This document shows, in pieces, positions 41,991 to 50,239 of a DNA stretch of 64,000 bases. The notes under the pieces are model-generated. The model ran no database searches and was not told where the DNA came from. It worked only from the letters and a program-made list of their open reading frames with translations. Source of the stretch: Paractinoplanes deccanensis (GTDB lineage: Bacteria > Actinomycetota > Actinomycetes > Mycobacteriales > Micromonosporaceae); the NCBI RefSeq assembly GCF_016862115.1, contig NZ_BOMI01000033.1:1-64000 (forward strand), given 5' to 3'. How positions within the stretch are numbered: the stretch's first letter is position 1; every line of letters begins with the position of its first letter. A program made the position numbers and the translations under genes.

Positions 41991-42719
41991 ATGGGTGAAC
42001 GTCTGGACTGGGCCGATCCGACGCTGCGGGAGTGGGACTGCACGGTGGTGTGGTCCGATCCCGCCGACCCGGAGCGGGGGATCGTGCTCGACCGGTCGGC
42101 CTTCTACCCCGGTGGGGGCGGGCAGCCGCCGGACCACGGGGTGCTGCTCTGGGAGGGTGTGCAGACCCGGATCGTCGACACCAGGAAGGGTGACGACTTC
42201 CATCTGATCCCGGCCGCCGGTGATCCGGTGCCGGTCGCGGGGACCAAGGTTCGCGGGGCGATCGACGATGCCCGGCGCAGCACGCTGATGCGGACGCACT
42301 CGGGGCTGCACATCTTGTGCGGCACGGTCTTCCGCGACTTCGGGGCGCTGGTCACCGGCGGCAACATGCAGCCGGGCGAGGCGCGGATGGACTTCAATCT
42401 GCCGGAGGTGCCGGCGGGGTTCAAGCAGGCGCTGGAGGACGCGGTCAACGCGGAGATCGCGGCGGATCGGAAGATCGTGGCGCGGGTGCTGCCGCGGGAG
42501 GAGGCGCTGCGGATTCCGACGCTCGTGCGGACGCAGGATGCCCTGCCGCCGCTCGGCGAGCCGCAGATCCGGGTGATCGACATCGTGGGGCTGGACGTGC
42601 AGGCCGACGGCGGGACGCACGTGGCCTCGACCCGGCAGGTGGGCCGGGTCGAGGTGGTCAAGGTGGAGAGCAAGGGCCGGCAGAACCGCCGGGTGCGGAT
42701 CCGCCTGGCCCCTGCCTGA
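41991..42719 (+). CDS. Alanyl-tRNA editing (AlaX-like) protein
   Basis: Protein of 242 residues related to the editing domain of alanyl-tRNA synthetase. It should remove wrongly attached serine or glycine from tRNA-Ala. The family start ERGIVLDRSAFYPGGGGQPP is present. The zinc and catalytic region is MRTHSGLHILCG (HxxxH), and the second cluster is VQADGGTHVASTRQVG. The residue four before that His, often Cys, is Ala or Asp here, so one zinc ligand may differ. It has a good start ATG at 41991. It faces a sugar-binding protein gene, with 7 bases between their stops. Confidence 0.88.
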   Translation: MGERLDWADPTLREWDCTVVWSDPADPERGIVLDRSAFYPGGGGQPPDHGVLLWEGVQTRIVDTRKGDDFHLIPAAGDPVPVAGTKVRGAIDDARRSTLMRTHSGLHILCGTVFRDFGALVTGGNMQPGEARMDFNLPEVPAGFKQALEDAVNAEIAADRKIVARVLPREEALRIPTLVRTQDALPPLGEPQIRVIDIVGLDVQADGGTHVASTRQVGRVEVVKVESKGRQNRRVRIRLAPA

Positions 42720-42726
42720 GCGCGGG

Positions 42727-43872
42727 TTACTCCGCGTCGGCGTCGGTGTCGGCGCTGGCCGGCACGCCGATCTTGTTGGCGGTGCAGAGCTTGGCGTAGG
42801 CGCCGGCGCAGAGCTTGTTCTTGTCGATGAAGCCCGCGTTGATCACGTTGTTGATCTTGTCCTTGGTGATGGACTGGGCGAGGATCGACTTGAACGGGAT
42901 GTAGGCGCCCGACTCGGGGTCCTTGATCTTGTCGGTGACCTGCGGCTTCTGGCCCTTGAACAGCGCGATGGCCACGTTGGCCGCGGCGGCGGCCTCCTGC
43001 TCGAGCGGCTTGAAGATGGTGACGCACTGGTCGCCGGTGAGGACCGCCTGCACGCCCTCGAGGGTGGCGTCCTGGCCGGTGACCGGCACCCGCTTGTTGA
43101 GGCCCTTCGCCTTGAGCACCTTGATGACCGCGCCGGCGATGCCGTCGTTCGCGGCGAGCACGCCCCCGATGTTCGGCGCCTGCCCGATCATCTGCTTGAA
43201 GATCTTCTCGGCCTCCTCGGGCTCCCAGCCGGGCACCCACTGGTCCGGGCCCTTCTTGGCCTGCGCGTTGTCGTACATCGGCTGAAGGATCTCGTCGTAG
43301 CCGTTCTTGAAAAGCGTGGCGTTGTTGTCGGACTTCGAGCCGTTCAGCTCGGCGATGACCGGGTTGGCGACGTTGCGCTGCTCCAGGCACTTGCTCAGTG
43401 CCCGCGCCTGCTGCCGGCCGACGTCCTCGTTGTCGAAGCTCACGTAGTAGTCGGCGCCGCCGTTGAGGGTGAGCCGGTCGTAGTCGATGGTCGGGATCTT
43501 GTTCTGCCGGGCCTTGTCGAGGACGGCCTTGCCGCTGGCCGCGTCGAGGCTCGCGATGATCAGCACCTTGACGCCGCTGTTGATCATCGATTCGCCGATC
43601 TTGATGAAGTTCGCCTCGTCGCCCTGGGCGTTCTGGATCTCGACGGGGACGCCGGCCTTGTCGAACGCCGCCTGCAGGTACTTGGGGTCGTCGTTGCCCC
43701 AGCGCTGCGAGCTCTTGGTGTCGGGGAGGATCACGCCCACGCGCGCCTTGCCGCCGTTGCTCGTGTTGGTGCCACCACTGGCTTCGCTCGAGTCACTGGA
43801 GTCGTCACACGCAGTCATGGTGGCTGTCGCCATCACACCCGCCATGGCGAGAGCCAACAGTTTCTTGCGCAT
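42727..43872 (-). CDS. xylF: Xylose-type sugar-binding lipoprotein (CUT2)
   Basis: Periplasmic-binding-type lipoprotein of 381 residues. The lipobox is MTACDD, with Cys22. It has the Peripla_BP_4 fold of ABC sugar importers: ARVGVILPDTKSSQRWGNDD, KVLIIASLDAASG, VLAANDGIAGAVIKVL and VPVTGQDATLEGVQAVLTGD, which is close to D-xylose binding proteins. The usual partners, an ATPase with two domains and a CUT2 permease, are absent on both sides. The genes upstream are a CUT1 set. So it is an orphan binding protein or its partners lie elsewhere. Confidence 0.85.
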   Translation of the reverse strand: MRKKLLALAMAGVMATATMTACDDSSDSSEASGGTNTSNGGKARVGVILPDTKSSQRWGNDDPKYLQAAFDKAGVPVEIQNAQGDEANFIKIGESMINSGVKVLIIASLDAASGKAVLDKARQNKIPTIDYDRLTLNGGADYYVSFDNEDVGRQQARALSKCLEQRNVANPVIAELNGSKSDNNATLFKNGYDEILQPMYDNAQAKKGPDQWVPGWEPEEAEKIFKQMIGQAPNIGGVLAANDGIAGAVIKVLKAKGLNKRVPVTGQDATLEGVQAVLTGDQCVTIFKPLEQEAAAAANVAIALFKGQKPQVTDKIKDPESGAYIPFKSILAQSITKDKINNVINAGFIDKNKLCAGAYAKLCTANKIGVPASADTDADAE

Positions 43873-44052
43873 GGGTGAGTTGTCCTCTCCGGTGGAACCC
43901 GACCTGGATGACGCCCGAACAGCGGACCTAGTATCGGATAGCCGTCAATGCACTCGACAAGGGGTACGGTGCCGGAGAGAAAAATAGTTCATTTCCGCGG
44001 AGTTATCACCTTCTCACTACACACCGTATCGATGCCTGTGATCATGCCCTGG

Positions 44053-44922
44053 TCAGCCCTTGTCCGCGCCGGCCGTGAGCCCCTCGGTCAGCAGCCGCTC
44101 GGCCGCGAAGAAGATGATCACGATGGGGACGGTCAGCACCACGGAGCCCGCCATGAGCACCGTCTTGCTCACCTCGATGCCCCCGGAAAGCTGGGCAAGC
44201 CCCAACGAAACGGTCCAATCGGCCCGGTCCTCCACCAGGAACAAAAGAGCGAAGAGAAATTCGTTCCAGGCGATCATGAACACGTAGAGCGCGTTCGCCA
44301 TCACGGCGGGTGCCGCCAGCGGCAGTACGATCTTGCGTAGCGTCTGGAGCCGGGAGTAGCCGTCGACCGCCGCGGCCTCCTCCAGGCTCTCCGGGATCGT
44401 CGTCAGGTAGTTGCGCAGCATGTAGATCGAGACCGGCACGGTCTGCGCGATGTACACGATCGTCAGCCCGCCGAGCGAGCCGCGCAGCCCCAGCCGCGTG
44501 AAGAGCACGAAGAGCGGGATCGCGAGCAGGATCGACGGGAACAGGTAGACGGCGAGGAACAGGAAGTGCACCTGCTTGCGGCCGACGAAGCGCAACCGGC
44601 TCACCGCATACGCCCCGGGGATCGACACCAGCAGCGTGACCGCCGTCGCGGCCAGCGAGACCAGCGCCGAGTTGGCCAAGAACTTGACGAAGCCCTGTCC
44701 CCCGTCCTCGGCGGAGGTCAGCACCTCGCGGTACGTGGTGATCGTCCAGTCCGCCGGGCCCGCCCAGACGCGCCCCGGGTTCTGCAGCACCTCCTCGATC
44801 GGCCGGATCGACAGCAGCAGCATGTAATAGAACGGGAAGAGGGTCACCAGGACCAGCCCGGCGATCACCACCCAGCGCAGCACCCGCAGCACGCGGGTCT
44901 CGACCATCGCCCGGTCGGCCAT
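44053..44922 (-). CDS. CUT1 sugar ABC permease, MalG type
   Basis: Inner-membrane permease of 289 residues with six helices. The EAA loop that contacts the ATPase is seen as ESLEEAAAVDGYSRLQTLRK. It starts with the ATG at 44922, overlapping the stop of the upstream permease (ATGA), so the two are made together and pair. It ends the operon. No ATPase gene is present; in actinobacteria a shared MsiK-type ATPase often energises such transporters. Confidence 0.93.
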   Translation of the reverse strand: MADRAMVETRVLRVLRWVVIAGLVLVTLFPFYYMLLLSIRPIEEVLQNPGRVWAGPADWTITTYREVLTSAEDGGQGFVKFLANSALVSLAATAVTLLVSIPGAYAVSRLRFVGRKQVHFLFLAVYLFPSILLAIPLFVLFTRLGLRGSLGGLTIVYIAQTVPVSIYMLRNYLTTIPESLEEAAAVDGYSRLQTLRKIVLPLAAPAVMANALYVFMIAWNEFLFALLFLVEDRADWTVSLGLAQLSGGIEVSKTVLMAGSVVLTVPIVIIFFAAERLLTEGLTAGADKG

Positions 44923-45917
44923 CAGCTCTCGCCCTCCACCCGCGGCGCCAGGAACTTGAGATAGACCGCCAGCAGGACGATCAGGCCGAGGGCGAGCACC
45001 AGCGCCTGCGCCGAGGCGGCGCCGATGTCGAAGCGCGCGGTCAGGAAGTTGTAGACCCGCACGCTGACCACCTCGGTGCCGGCGCCGCCGCCGGTGAGCA
45101 GGTAGACGTCGTCGAACTTGTTGAAGGTCATGATGAACCGCAGGACCGTGAGCAGGGCGATCACCGCGCCGAGCTGCGGCAGCAGGACGTGCCGGAAGAT
45201 CTGCGTGGGTGCGGCGCCGTCGACCCGCGCGGCCTCCTCCAGATCCTGCGGTACGGCCTGCAGGCGCGCGAGCAGGAACAGGAACGCGAACGGGAAGTAC
45301 CGCCACGCCTCGAAGACGATCACCGTGAGCAGCGCCAGCGGGACGTCGAAGTGCCAGCCGAACAGCGACACCTCGTACTCCCGCTGGCTGAGGAAGGCGA
45401 TCGGCCGGTCCCAGCCCAGGAACCGCGTGCCCCAGTTGTTGGCGAGGCCGAACTGAGGGCTGAGCAGGCTCTCCCAGACGAACGTTACGGCCACCACCGG
45501 AGCCACGTACGGCAGCAGGACCGACGCCCGCACGAACGTGCGCCCGCGGAACCGGCCGCGCAGCGCCAGCGCCGCGATCAGCCCGAGCAGGATCGAGCCG
45601 AACGTCGCGCCGATCGTGTAGACGAGCGTGGTCCACAGCGACGACCAGAAGCCGGGCGAGGTGAGCACGAGCTCGAGGTTGGCCAGGGTGTAGTCGCCGA
45701 AGACGCCCGCGCGGCGCAGGTTGATCAGCCGGATGCGCTGGAAGCCCAGCATGACCGTCCAGAGCACCGGCAGCACCACGACCACGAGCACGACGATCAG
45801 GGTCGGGGAGAGATAGGCCAGGCCGGCGCGGTTCTCCCGCTGCCGCCGGGTGAGCACCCGGCGGCTGGCGGCAGCCGGCGTGGGGGCCGGCGGGTCCTTC
45901 CGTGAGGTCGCGACCAT
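44922..45917 (-). CDS. CUT1 sugar ABC permease, MalF type
   Basis: Membrane permease of 331 residues with a basic N-terminal tail and six helices (LSPTLIVVLVVVVLPVLW is the first). The EAA loop is QDLEEAARVDGAAPTQIFRH. It starts with an ATG at 45917 overlapping the stop of the binding-protein gene and its stop overlaps the MalG-type gene. It forms the channel with that partner. The sugar is not evident. Confidence 0.93.
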   Translation of the reverse strand: MVATSRKDPPAPTPAAASRRVLTRRQRENRAGLAYLSPTLIVVLVVVVLPVLWTVMLGFQRIRLINLRRAGVFGDYTLANLELVLTSPGFWSSLWTTLVYTIGATFGSILLGLIAALALRGRFRGRTFVRASVLLPYVAPVVAVTFVWESLLSPQFGLANNWGTRFLGWDRPIAFLSQREYEVSLFGWHFDVPLALLTVIVFEAWRYFPFAFLFLLARLQAVPQDLEEAARVDGAAPTQIFRHVLLPQLGAVIALLTVLRFIMTFNKFDDVYLLTGGGAGTEVVSVRVYNFLTARFDIGAASAQALVLALGLIVLLAVYLKFLAPRVEGES

Positions 45918-47308
45918 CACTCGAGGGTCTTCTGGATGGACTTGACGTCGTCGGCCGCCCGCTTGGCGGCGCCGGCGGCGTCGGTCTCGCCGCCCGCGAG
46001 TGCGTTGATCGCCTTGGGTACCGGCAGTTCGCCGAGCGTGGCGCCGACCAGCGCGCCCTGCTTCTGCGGGAAGCCCCAGCGCTGGAACGTGTCCGGGCTC
46101 TTGGCGAGCGCCGTGATCACCTCGGCCGGGTAGACCTCGCCCAGCGGCTTCTTGCTGTCCACGCCGGCGGGCAGCGAGTTCCACGCGGTGGTGAACTTGT
46201 CCGGCGAGCCGGAGTCGCCCTTGCGGACGGGGAACTTGCCCTCCGGGGCGATCCCGAGCCAGTCGGAGTAGCCCTCGTTCATCATGTACGACACGAACTT
46301 CTTGGCGTTGCCGGTGTTCGCGCCGTCCTTGGTGATGGTCCAGCTGGTGATCTCGCCGAACTGGGCGGGCTTGCCGCTCGGGCCGGAGACGGCGGTGACC
46401 ACGCCGGTGTTCTTGGCGAGGAACTCCTTGTCGGACTTGCACTGCGAGCAGGTCGGCAGGGCGTCGTTGCGCAGCCCGGCGAGCTCGTCGAGCAGGAACG
46501 ACGACCAGACCACCATGGCGGCCTTGCCGGCGAAGTAGGTGGCGCGCGTACTGTCGACATCCTGGGCGCCCGGCACCGAGTACTTCTGGACCAGGTCCCC
46601 GTACAGCTGGAAGGTCTCGACGCACGGCGGCGCGTCGAGCGTGACCGTCTTGTCGGCCGTGACCAGCTCACAGCCGTTGCCCAGCGCGAAGTTCTCGAAG
46701 CTCTGCGCCGTGAAGGCGTCGTTCGGCACGGTCGCCATGGTGACGCCCGCGACGCCGCCGGTGTTCAGCTTCTGCGCCGCCGCCCGGATCTTGTCGAAGG
46801 TGTCCGGCGCGCCGAGGCCCGCCGCCTTGAAGAGATCGCTGCGGTAGAAGAGCAACTGGGCCCACCCGTCGGAGGGGACCGCGAGCTGCTTGCCGTCCTG
46901 CCCGGTCAGCTCCAGCGCCCGCGGCGAGAAGGTCGCGCCACCCAGCCCGTCGACGACCGCCTTGGCCGCGTCGGTGTCGAGCAGGTCGTTGGTGGCCATC
47001 TGCGCCACCGCCGCCAGCGGCAGCGCGCCGACCACGTCGGGCAGCGTGCCGGCCGCCGCGGCCGAGGTGATCAGGCTGGAGAACTGGTTCTCGTCGGTCG
47101 CCACGATCTTGACCGGGACGCCGGTGGCCTGGGTGAACTTGTCCGCGATGGCCTGGGTGGCCTGCACGCGGTCGGTCTGGTTCTCGAGGCTCCAGACGGT
47201 GAGGGCGCCCCCGCCCTCACCGCCGCCGTCGTCGTCGCCGCAGCCCGTGAGCGCGGCGGCGGCCAGGGTGGCCGCCGCCGCCGCGGCGAGGGTCCGTGAG
47301 ATCTTCAT
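45917..47308 (-). CDS. CUT1 sugar-binding lipoprotein
   Basis: Extracellular solute-binding protein of 463 residues, family 1. The lipobox is LTGCGDDD. It has GALTVWSLENQTDRVQATQA near the mature start, DVVGALPLAAVAQMATND and SGMVS-like later repeats typical of the fold. It captures a sugar or oligosaccharide outside the cell for the two permeases that follow in the operon. A ribosome site ggggagga precedes the ATG at 47308. The ligand class cannot be fixed; no glycosidase sits in the operon. Confidence 0.92.
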   Translation of the reverse strand: MKISRTLAAAAAATLAAAALTGCGDDDGGGEGGGALTVWSLENQTDRVQATQAIADKFTQATGVPVKIVATDENQFSSLITSAAAAGTLPDVVGALPLAAVAQMATNDLLDTDAAKAVVDGLGGATFSPRALELTGQDGKQLAVPSDGWAQLLFYRSDLFKAAGLGAPDTFDKIRAAAQKLNTGGVAGVTMATVPNDAFTAQSFENFALGNGCELVTADKTVTLDAPPCVETFQLYGDLVQKYSVPGAQDVDSTRATYFAGKAAMVVWSSFLLDELAGLRNDALPTCSQCKSDKEFLAKNTGVVTAVSGPSGKPAQFGEITSWTITKDGANTGNAKKFVSYMMNEGYSDWLGIAPEGKFPVRKGDSGSPDKFTTAWNSLPAGVDSKKPLGEVYPAEVITALAKSPDTFQRWGFPQKQGALVGATLGELPVPKAINALAGGETDAAGAAKRAADDVKSIQKTLE

Positions 47309-47352
47309 CCGTTTCCTCCCCGTTACATATCGATGACGGAGAAGATCTCACG

Positions 47353-48357
47353 CTAAGCCACTCTGCGCTGGATCCACCAGAGGGAGAACACCGACAGCAG
47401 TACCGCGATCACGGCGAGCAGCCCGAACTCGCGCCACTGGAGGGCCCAGAACTTGTCCGGCGGGATGTAGGTGACCTCCTGCCGCAGGTTCTGGCCGGCG
47501 AGCCACTGCTCGCACTCCTGCGGACCGCCCGCCCGGCCGCATTTCACGGGATCGGACGGGCCGTGGTACTCCTTGCCGTCCGGGCCGGCCATCGTGTTGG
47601 AGAGCACCCAGGCGCCGCGGACCGGTGGCCCCTGGGTGACGTCGATGCGATTGTCCGGATGGATGCCCAGTTGCTCGATCTTGCTGGGGTCGAAGGCCGC
47701 GGTGGCGCTGACCGGGGTGACCAGGTGCTCGCGGACGACGAACGGCACCACGGCCTGGACGAGGGCCACGGCCAGCAGCGTGACCGCCATGGCCGGGATC
47801 GCCCGCCGGACCACCATGCCGATCACGACGCCGGCGACGAACCCCACCGCCGCGTAACCGATGGGGACGACACCGCGGGCCGAGAACACCGCCGGGTACA
47901 TGCGCCCCGGACCGGCCTCGTCGAGCGGCACGGTCCACCACGTCACCACGGCGCTGATCGTCACGGCGACGACGACGGTGGCGAGGCCGACGGTGACCAG
48001 CTTGACGACGAGCCAGCGCCGCCGGCTGACCGTCTGGTTCCAGACCAGCCGGTGGGTGCCGGTCTCGACCTCGCGGGCCACCATCGGGGCGCCCCAGAAG
48101 ATGCCGACCAGCCCGGGCAGCAGGAGCAGCGCTCCGGTGCCCACCACGTACAGCGTGGTGTTGAGCGCGTCGGTGGCCTGGGCCGTGAAGTTGCGGGCGA
48201 TCTCGCCGCAGTCGGCGGTGCAGTCGGCGAAGCCGCTGCTGCGGTAGAGGTCGTAGAGGGCGGGCCCGGTCGCCGCGAGCGCGGCCGCGACGACGGCGGC
48301 GAAGACCACCGCCACCCAGGCCTGGATGCGGAACTGCCGCCAGGTCAGCCAGATCAT
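47353..48357 (-). CDS. ABC-2 type transporter permease
   Basis: Membrane protein of 334 residues, MIWLTWRQFRIQAWVAVVFA at the start. It has about six helices and a large outer loop with cysteines (FADCTADCGEIARNF). The layout is that of the permease partner of YtrB-type ABC exporters. Its ATG overlaps the stop of the ATPase gene by 4 bases. It works with that ATPase; the substrate, perhaps a peptide or a cell-wall compound, is unknown. Confidence 0.87.
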   Translation of the reverse strand: MIWLTWRQFRIQAWVAVVFAAVVAAALAATGPALYDLYRSSGFADCTADCGEIARNFTAQATDALNTTLYVVGTGALLLLPGLVGIFWGAPMVAREVETGTHRLVWNQTVSRRRWLVVKLVTVGLATVVVAVTISAVVTWWTVPLDEAGPGRMYPAVFSARGVVPIGYAAVGFVAGVVIGMVVRRAIPAMAVTLLAVALVQAVVPFVVREHLVTPVSATAAFDPSKIEQLGIHPDNRIDVTQGPPVRGAWVLSNTMAGPDGKEYHGPSDPVKCGRAGGPQECEQWLAGQNLRQEVTYIPPDKFWALQWREFGLLAVIAVLLSVFSLWWIQRRVA

Positions 48358-49232
48358 CGCTTCTCCAGCACGCGGTCGCGGCCGTGGGCACCGGCCTCGG
48401 TCATGTAGGCGAGGACGAGGTCCTCCAGGTCGAGCCGGTCGGACGCCCAGGTGGGGTCGTCGACCGGGGCGGTGCTGCGCACCACCAGGGTGGACTGCAC
48501 GTCGGTGTGGCTGGCCTGCACCACGTGCCGCCCCGGGCCGAGCGTGGACGGGTCGCGGCGCGGGCCGGTCAGCCGGTGGTGCGTGCCGAGCAGCTCCTCG
48601 ACGTCGCCGTCCACCCGCACCCGCGAGTTCACGAGCACGATCAGGTGGTCACAGACCCGCTCCAGGTCCGCCACGAGGTGCGAGGACATCACGACGCTGG
48701 TGCCGTGCTCCGCCGCGTACGCCATCAGCCCTTGCAGGAACTCACGGCGCGCCAGCGGATCGAGGGCGGCGACCGGCTCGTCGAGGAGCAGCAGCTCGGG
48801 CCGCTTCGCGATGGCGAGGGTGAGCGCGAGCTGGGCCCGCTGGCCGCCGGAGAGCTTGCCGGCGCGCTGCGCCGGGTCGAGGCCGAGCTCGGCGATGCGC
48901 CCCTCGGCGAGCGCCTGGTCCCAGCCGGGGTTGAGGTGGGCGCCGAACCGCAGGTGCTCGGCGATGGTCAGGTTGCCGTAGACCGGGGTGTCCTGCGCGA
49001 CGAACCCGATGCGCGGGGAACCGGTGTGCGGGGTCTCGCCGAGCACCTCGATCGTGCCCGCGGTCGGCGTGAGCAGGCCGCAGGTGAGCTGCAGGAGCGT
49101 CGACTTGCCGGCGCCGTTCGGGCCGACCAGGCCGACCACGTGGCCGGCCGGGACGTGCAGGGTGCAGTCGCTGAGCGCGGTACGCCGCCCGTACCGCTTG
49201 GTGAGGCCGGTCGTCGTGATGACGCTACTCAT
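48354..49232 (-). CDS. ABC transporter ATP-binding protein
   Basis: ATPase of 292 residues. Walker A is GPNGAGKST, the signature is LSGGQRAQLALTLA, and Walker B is LLLLDEPVAALDP. The H-loop His lies in VVMSSHLVADLER. It pairs with the permease that overlaps its stop. Its start overlaps the stop of the GntR gene by 4 bases (ATGA), so all three genes are one operon. The set is like the ytr operon, where the GntR protein represses the exporter until a cell-wall antibiotic is sensed. Confidence 0.93.
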   Translation of the reverse strand: MSSVITTTGLTKRYGRRTALSDCTLHVPAGHVVGLVGPNGAGKSTLLQLTCGLLTPTAGTIEVLGETPHTGSPRIGFVAQDTPVYGNLTIAEHLRFGAHLNPGWDQALAEGRIAELGLDPAQRAGKLSGGQRAQLALTLAIAKRPELLLLDEPVAALDPLARREFLQGLMAYAAEHGTSVVMSSHLVADLERVCDHLIVLVNSRVRVDGDVEELLGTHHRLTGPRRDPSTLGPGRHVVQASHTDVQSTLVVRSTAPVDDPTWASDRLDLEDLVLAYMTEAGAHGRDRVLEKR

Positions 49233-49636
49233 CCCCGTCTCCCTGCTCGTTCTTCCGAAAACTCACGAAAGGTGCTGATCAGGAGCGCCTCGACGTCCTC
49301 GTCGTCGAGACCCGCGGCCCGGGCGCGGCCGAGCCAGCCGGTGAGCTCGCGGCGCAGCGGCTCGTGCGCCGCGATCGCCTCGTCGCCGCCGGCGAGCGTG
49401 CGCGTGACGAAGGTGCCAAGGCCGGGGCGGGGCTGGACGAGCCCCTCGTACTCCAGCTCGCGGTAGGCCTTGAGCACCGTGTTCGGGTTGATCGCCACGC
49501 GGGCCACCACGTCCTTGACGGTGGGCAGCCGGTCGCCCTCCTTGAGCAACCCGAGCCGCAGCGCGTGACGCACCTGCTGAATCAACTGCAGGTAGGGCGC
49601 GACACCCGATCGCGCGTCCAGGTGAAACTCGATCAT
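49229..49636 (-). CDS. GntR-family regulator, YtrA type
   Basis: Regulator of 135 residues. The winged helix covers the first 75 residues: GVAPYLQLIQQVRHALRLGL, then LPTVKDVVARVAINPNTVLK and the wing YEGLVQPRPGLGTFV. The short C-terminal helix pair is the YtrA type, with no ligand domain. It is the first gene of the ABC operon and probably controls it, since the start is 20 bases from the likely promoter region that is shared with a divergent GNAT gene. Confidence 0.92.
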   Translation of the reverse strand: MIEFHLDARSGVAPYLQLIQQVRHALRLGLLKEGDRLPTVKDVVARVAINPNTVLKAYRELEYEGLVQPRPGLGTFVTRTLAGGDEAIAAHEPLRRELTGWLGRARAAGLDDEDVEALLISTFREFSEERAGRRG

Positions 49637-49696
49637 CCTTAACCTCTATTTCACTAGGTGACTAGCACAATAGCAGTGCACCCAGCCGGGAGGAAG

Positions 49697-50239
49697 ATGA
49701 CGGGCATGACCCTCACGAGCCGGCTCGCTTCCCTCGCCGACCTGGAAGCGCTGAAACCGCTGATCGCCGCCGCCATCGCGGAGAACCAGAAGGGCTTCCT
49801 GACGCCGTCGCAGATCGCGAGCAGCGACGCGATCATGGGGCTGGACACGCAGCTCATCGAGGACAAGACGTACTTCGTCGTGCTCGACGACGGGCAGATC
49901 GCGGGCTGCGGCGGGTGGAGCCGGCGGGCGACGCTCTACGGCGGCGACCACTCCGCGGGACGCGACGCGGCGCTGCTCGATCCGGCGAAGGACCCGGCCA
50001 AGGTACGGGCGATGTACACGCACCCGGCGCACACGCGGCGCGGCGTCGGCCGGCTGATCCTGTCGCTCTGCGAGCAGGCCGCGGCGGCCGAGGGCTTCAC
50101 GACGCTGGAACTGATGGGAACGCTCTCCGGTCAGCCCCTCTACGAGGCGTACGGCTTCGTCGTGGTCGAACGGGTCGAGGACGCCCGCGGTGGCGCCCCC
50201 GTCCCGCTCGTCCGGATGAGAAAGGCCGTTACCAGCTGA
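49697..50239 (+). CDS. GNAT-family N-acetyltransferase
   Basis: Acetyltransferase of 180 residues. The acetyl-CoA loop reads YTHPAHTRRGVGRLILS (the R/QxxGxG/A motif) and the C-terminal part has LELMGTLSGQPLYEAYGF. The ATG at 49697 is used because gggagga precedes it; the ATG at 49706 is also possible. It is divergent from the GntR/ABC operon and convergent with an aldehyde dehydrogenase gene (11-base overlap). Substrate unknown. Confidence 0.88.
   Translation: MTGMTLTSRLASLADLEALKPLIAAAIAENQKGFLTPSQIASSDAIMGLDTQLIEDKTYFVVLDDGQIAGCGGWSRRATLYGGDHSAGRDAALLDPAKDPAKVRAMYTHPAHTRRGVGRLILSLCEQAAAAEGFTTLELMGTLSGQPLYEAYGFVVVERVEDARGGAPVPLVRMRKAVTS

Noticed and set aside
42727..47308. One complete sugar importer
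   Set aside because: The xylose-type binding protein belongs to CUT2 and the permeases to CUT1. They are different systems and neither has an ATPase here.
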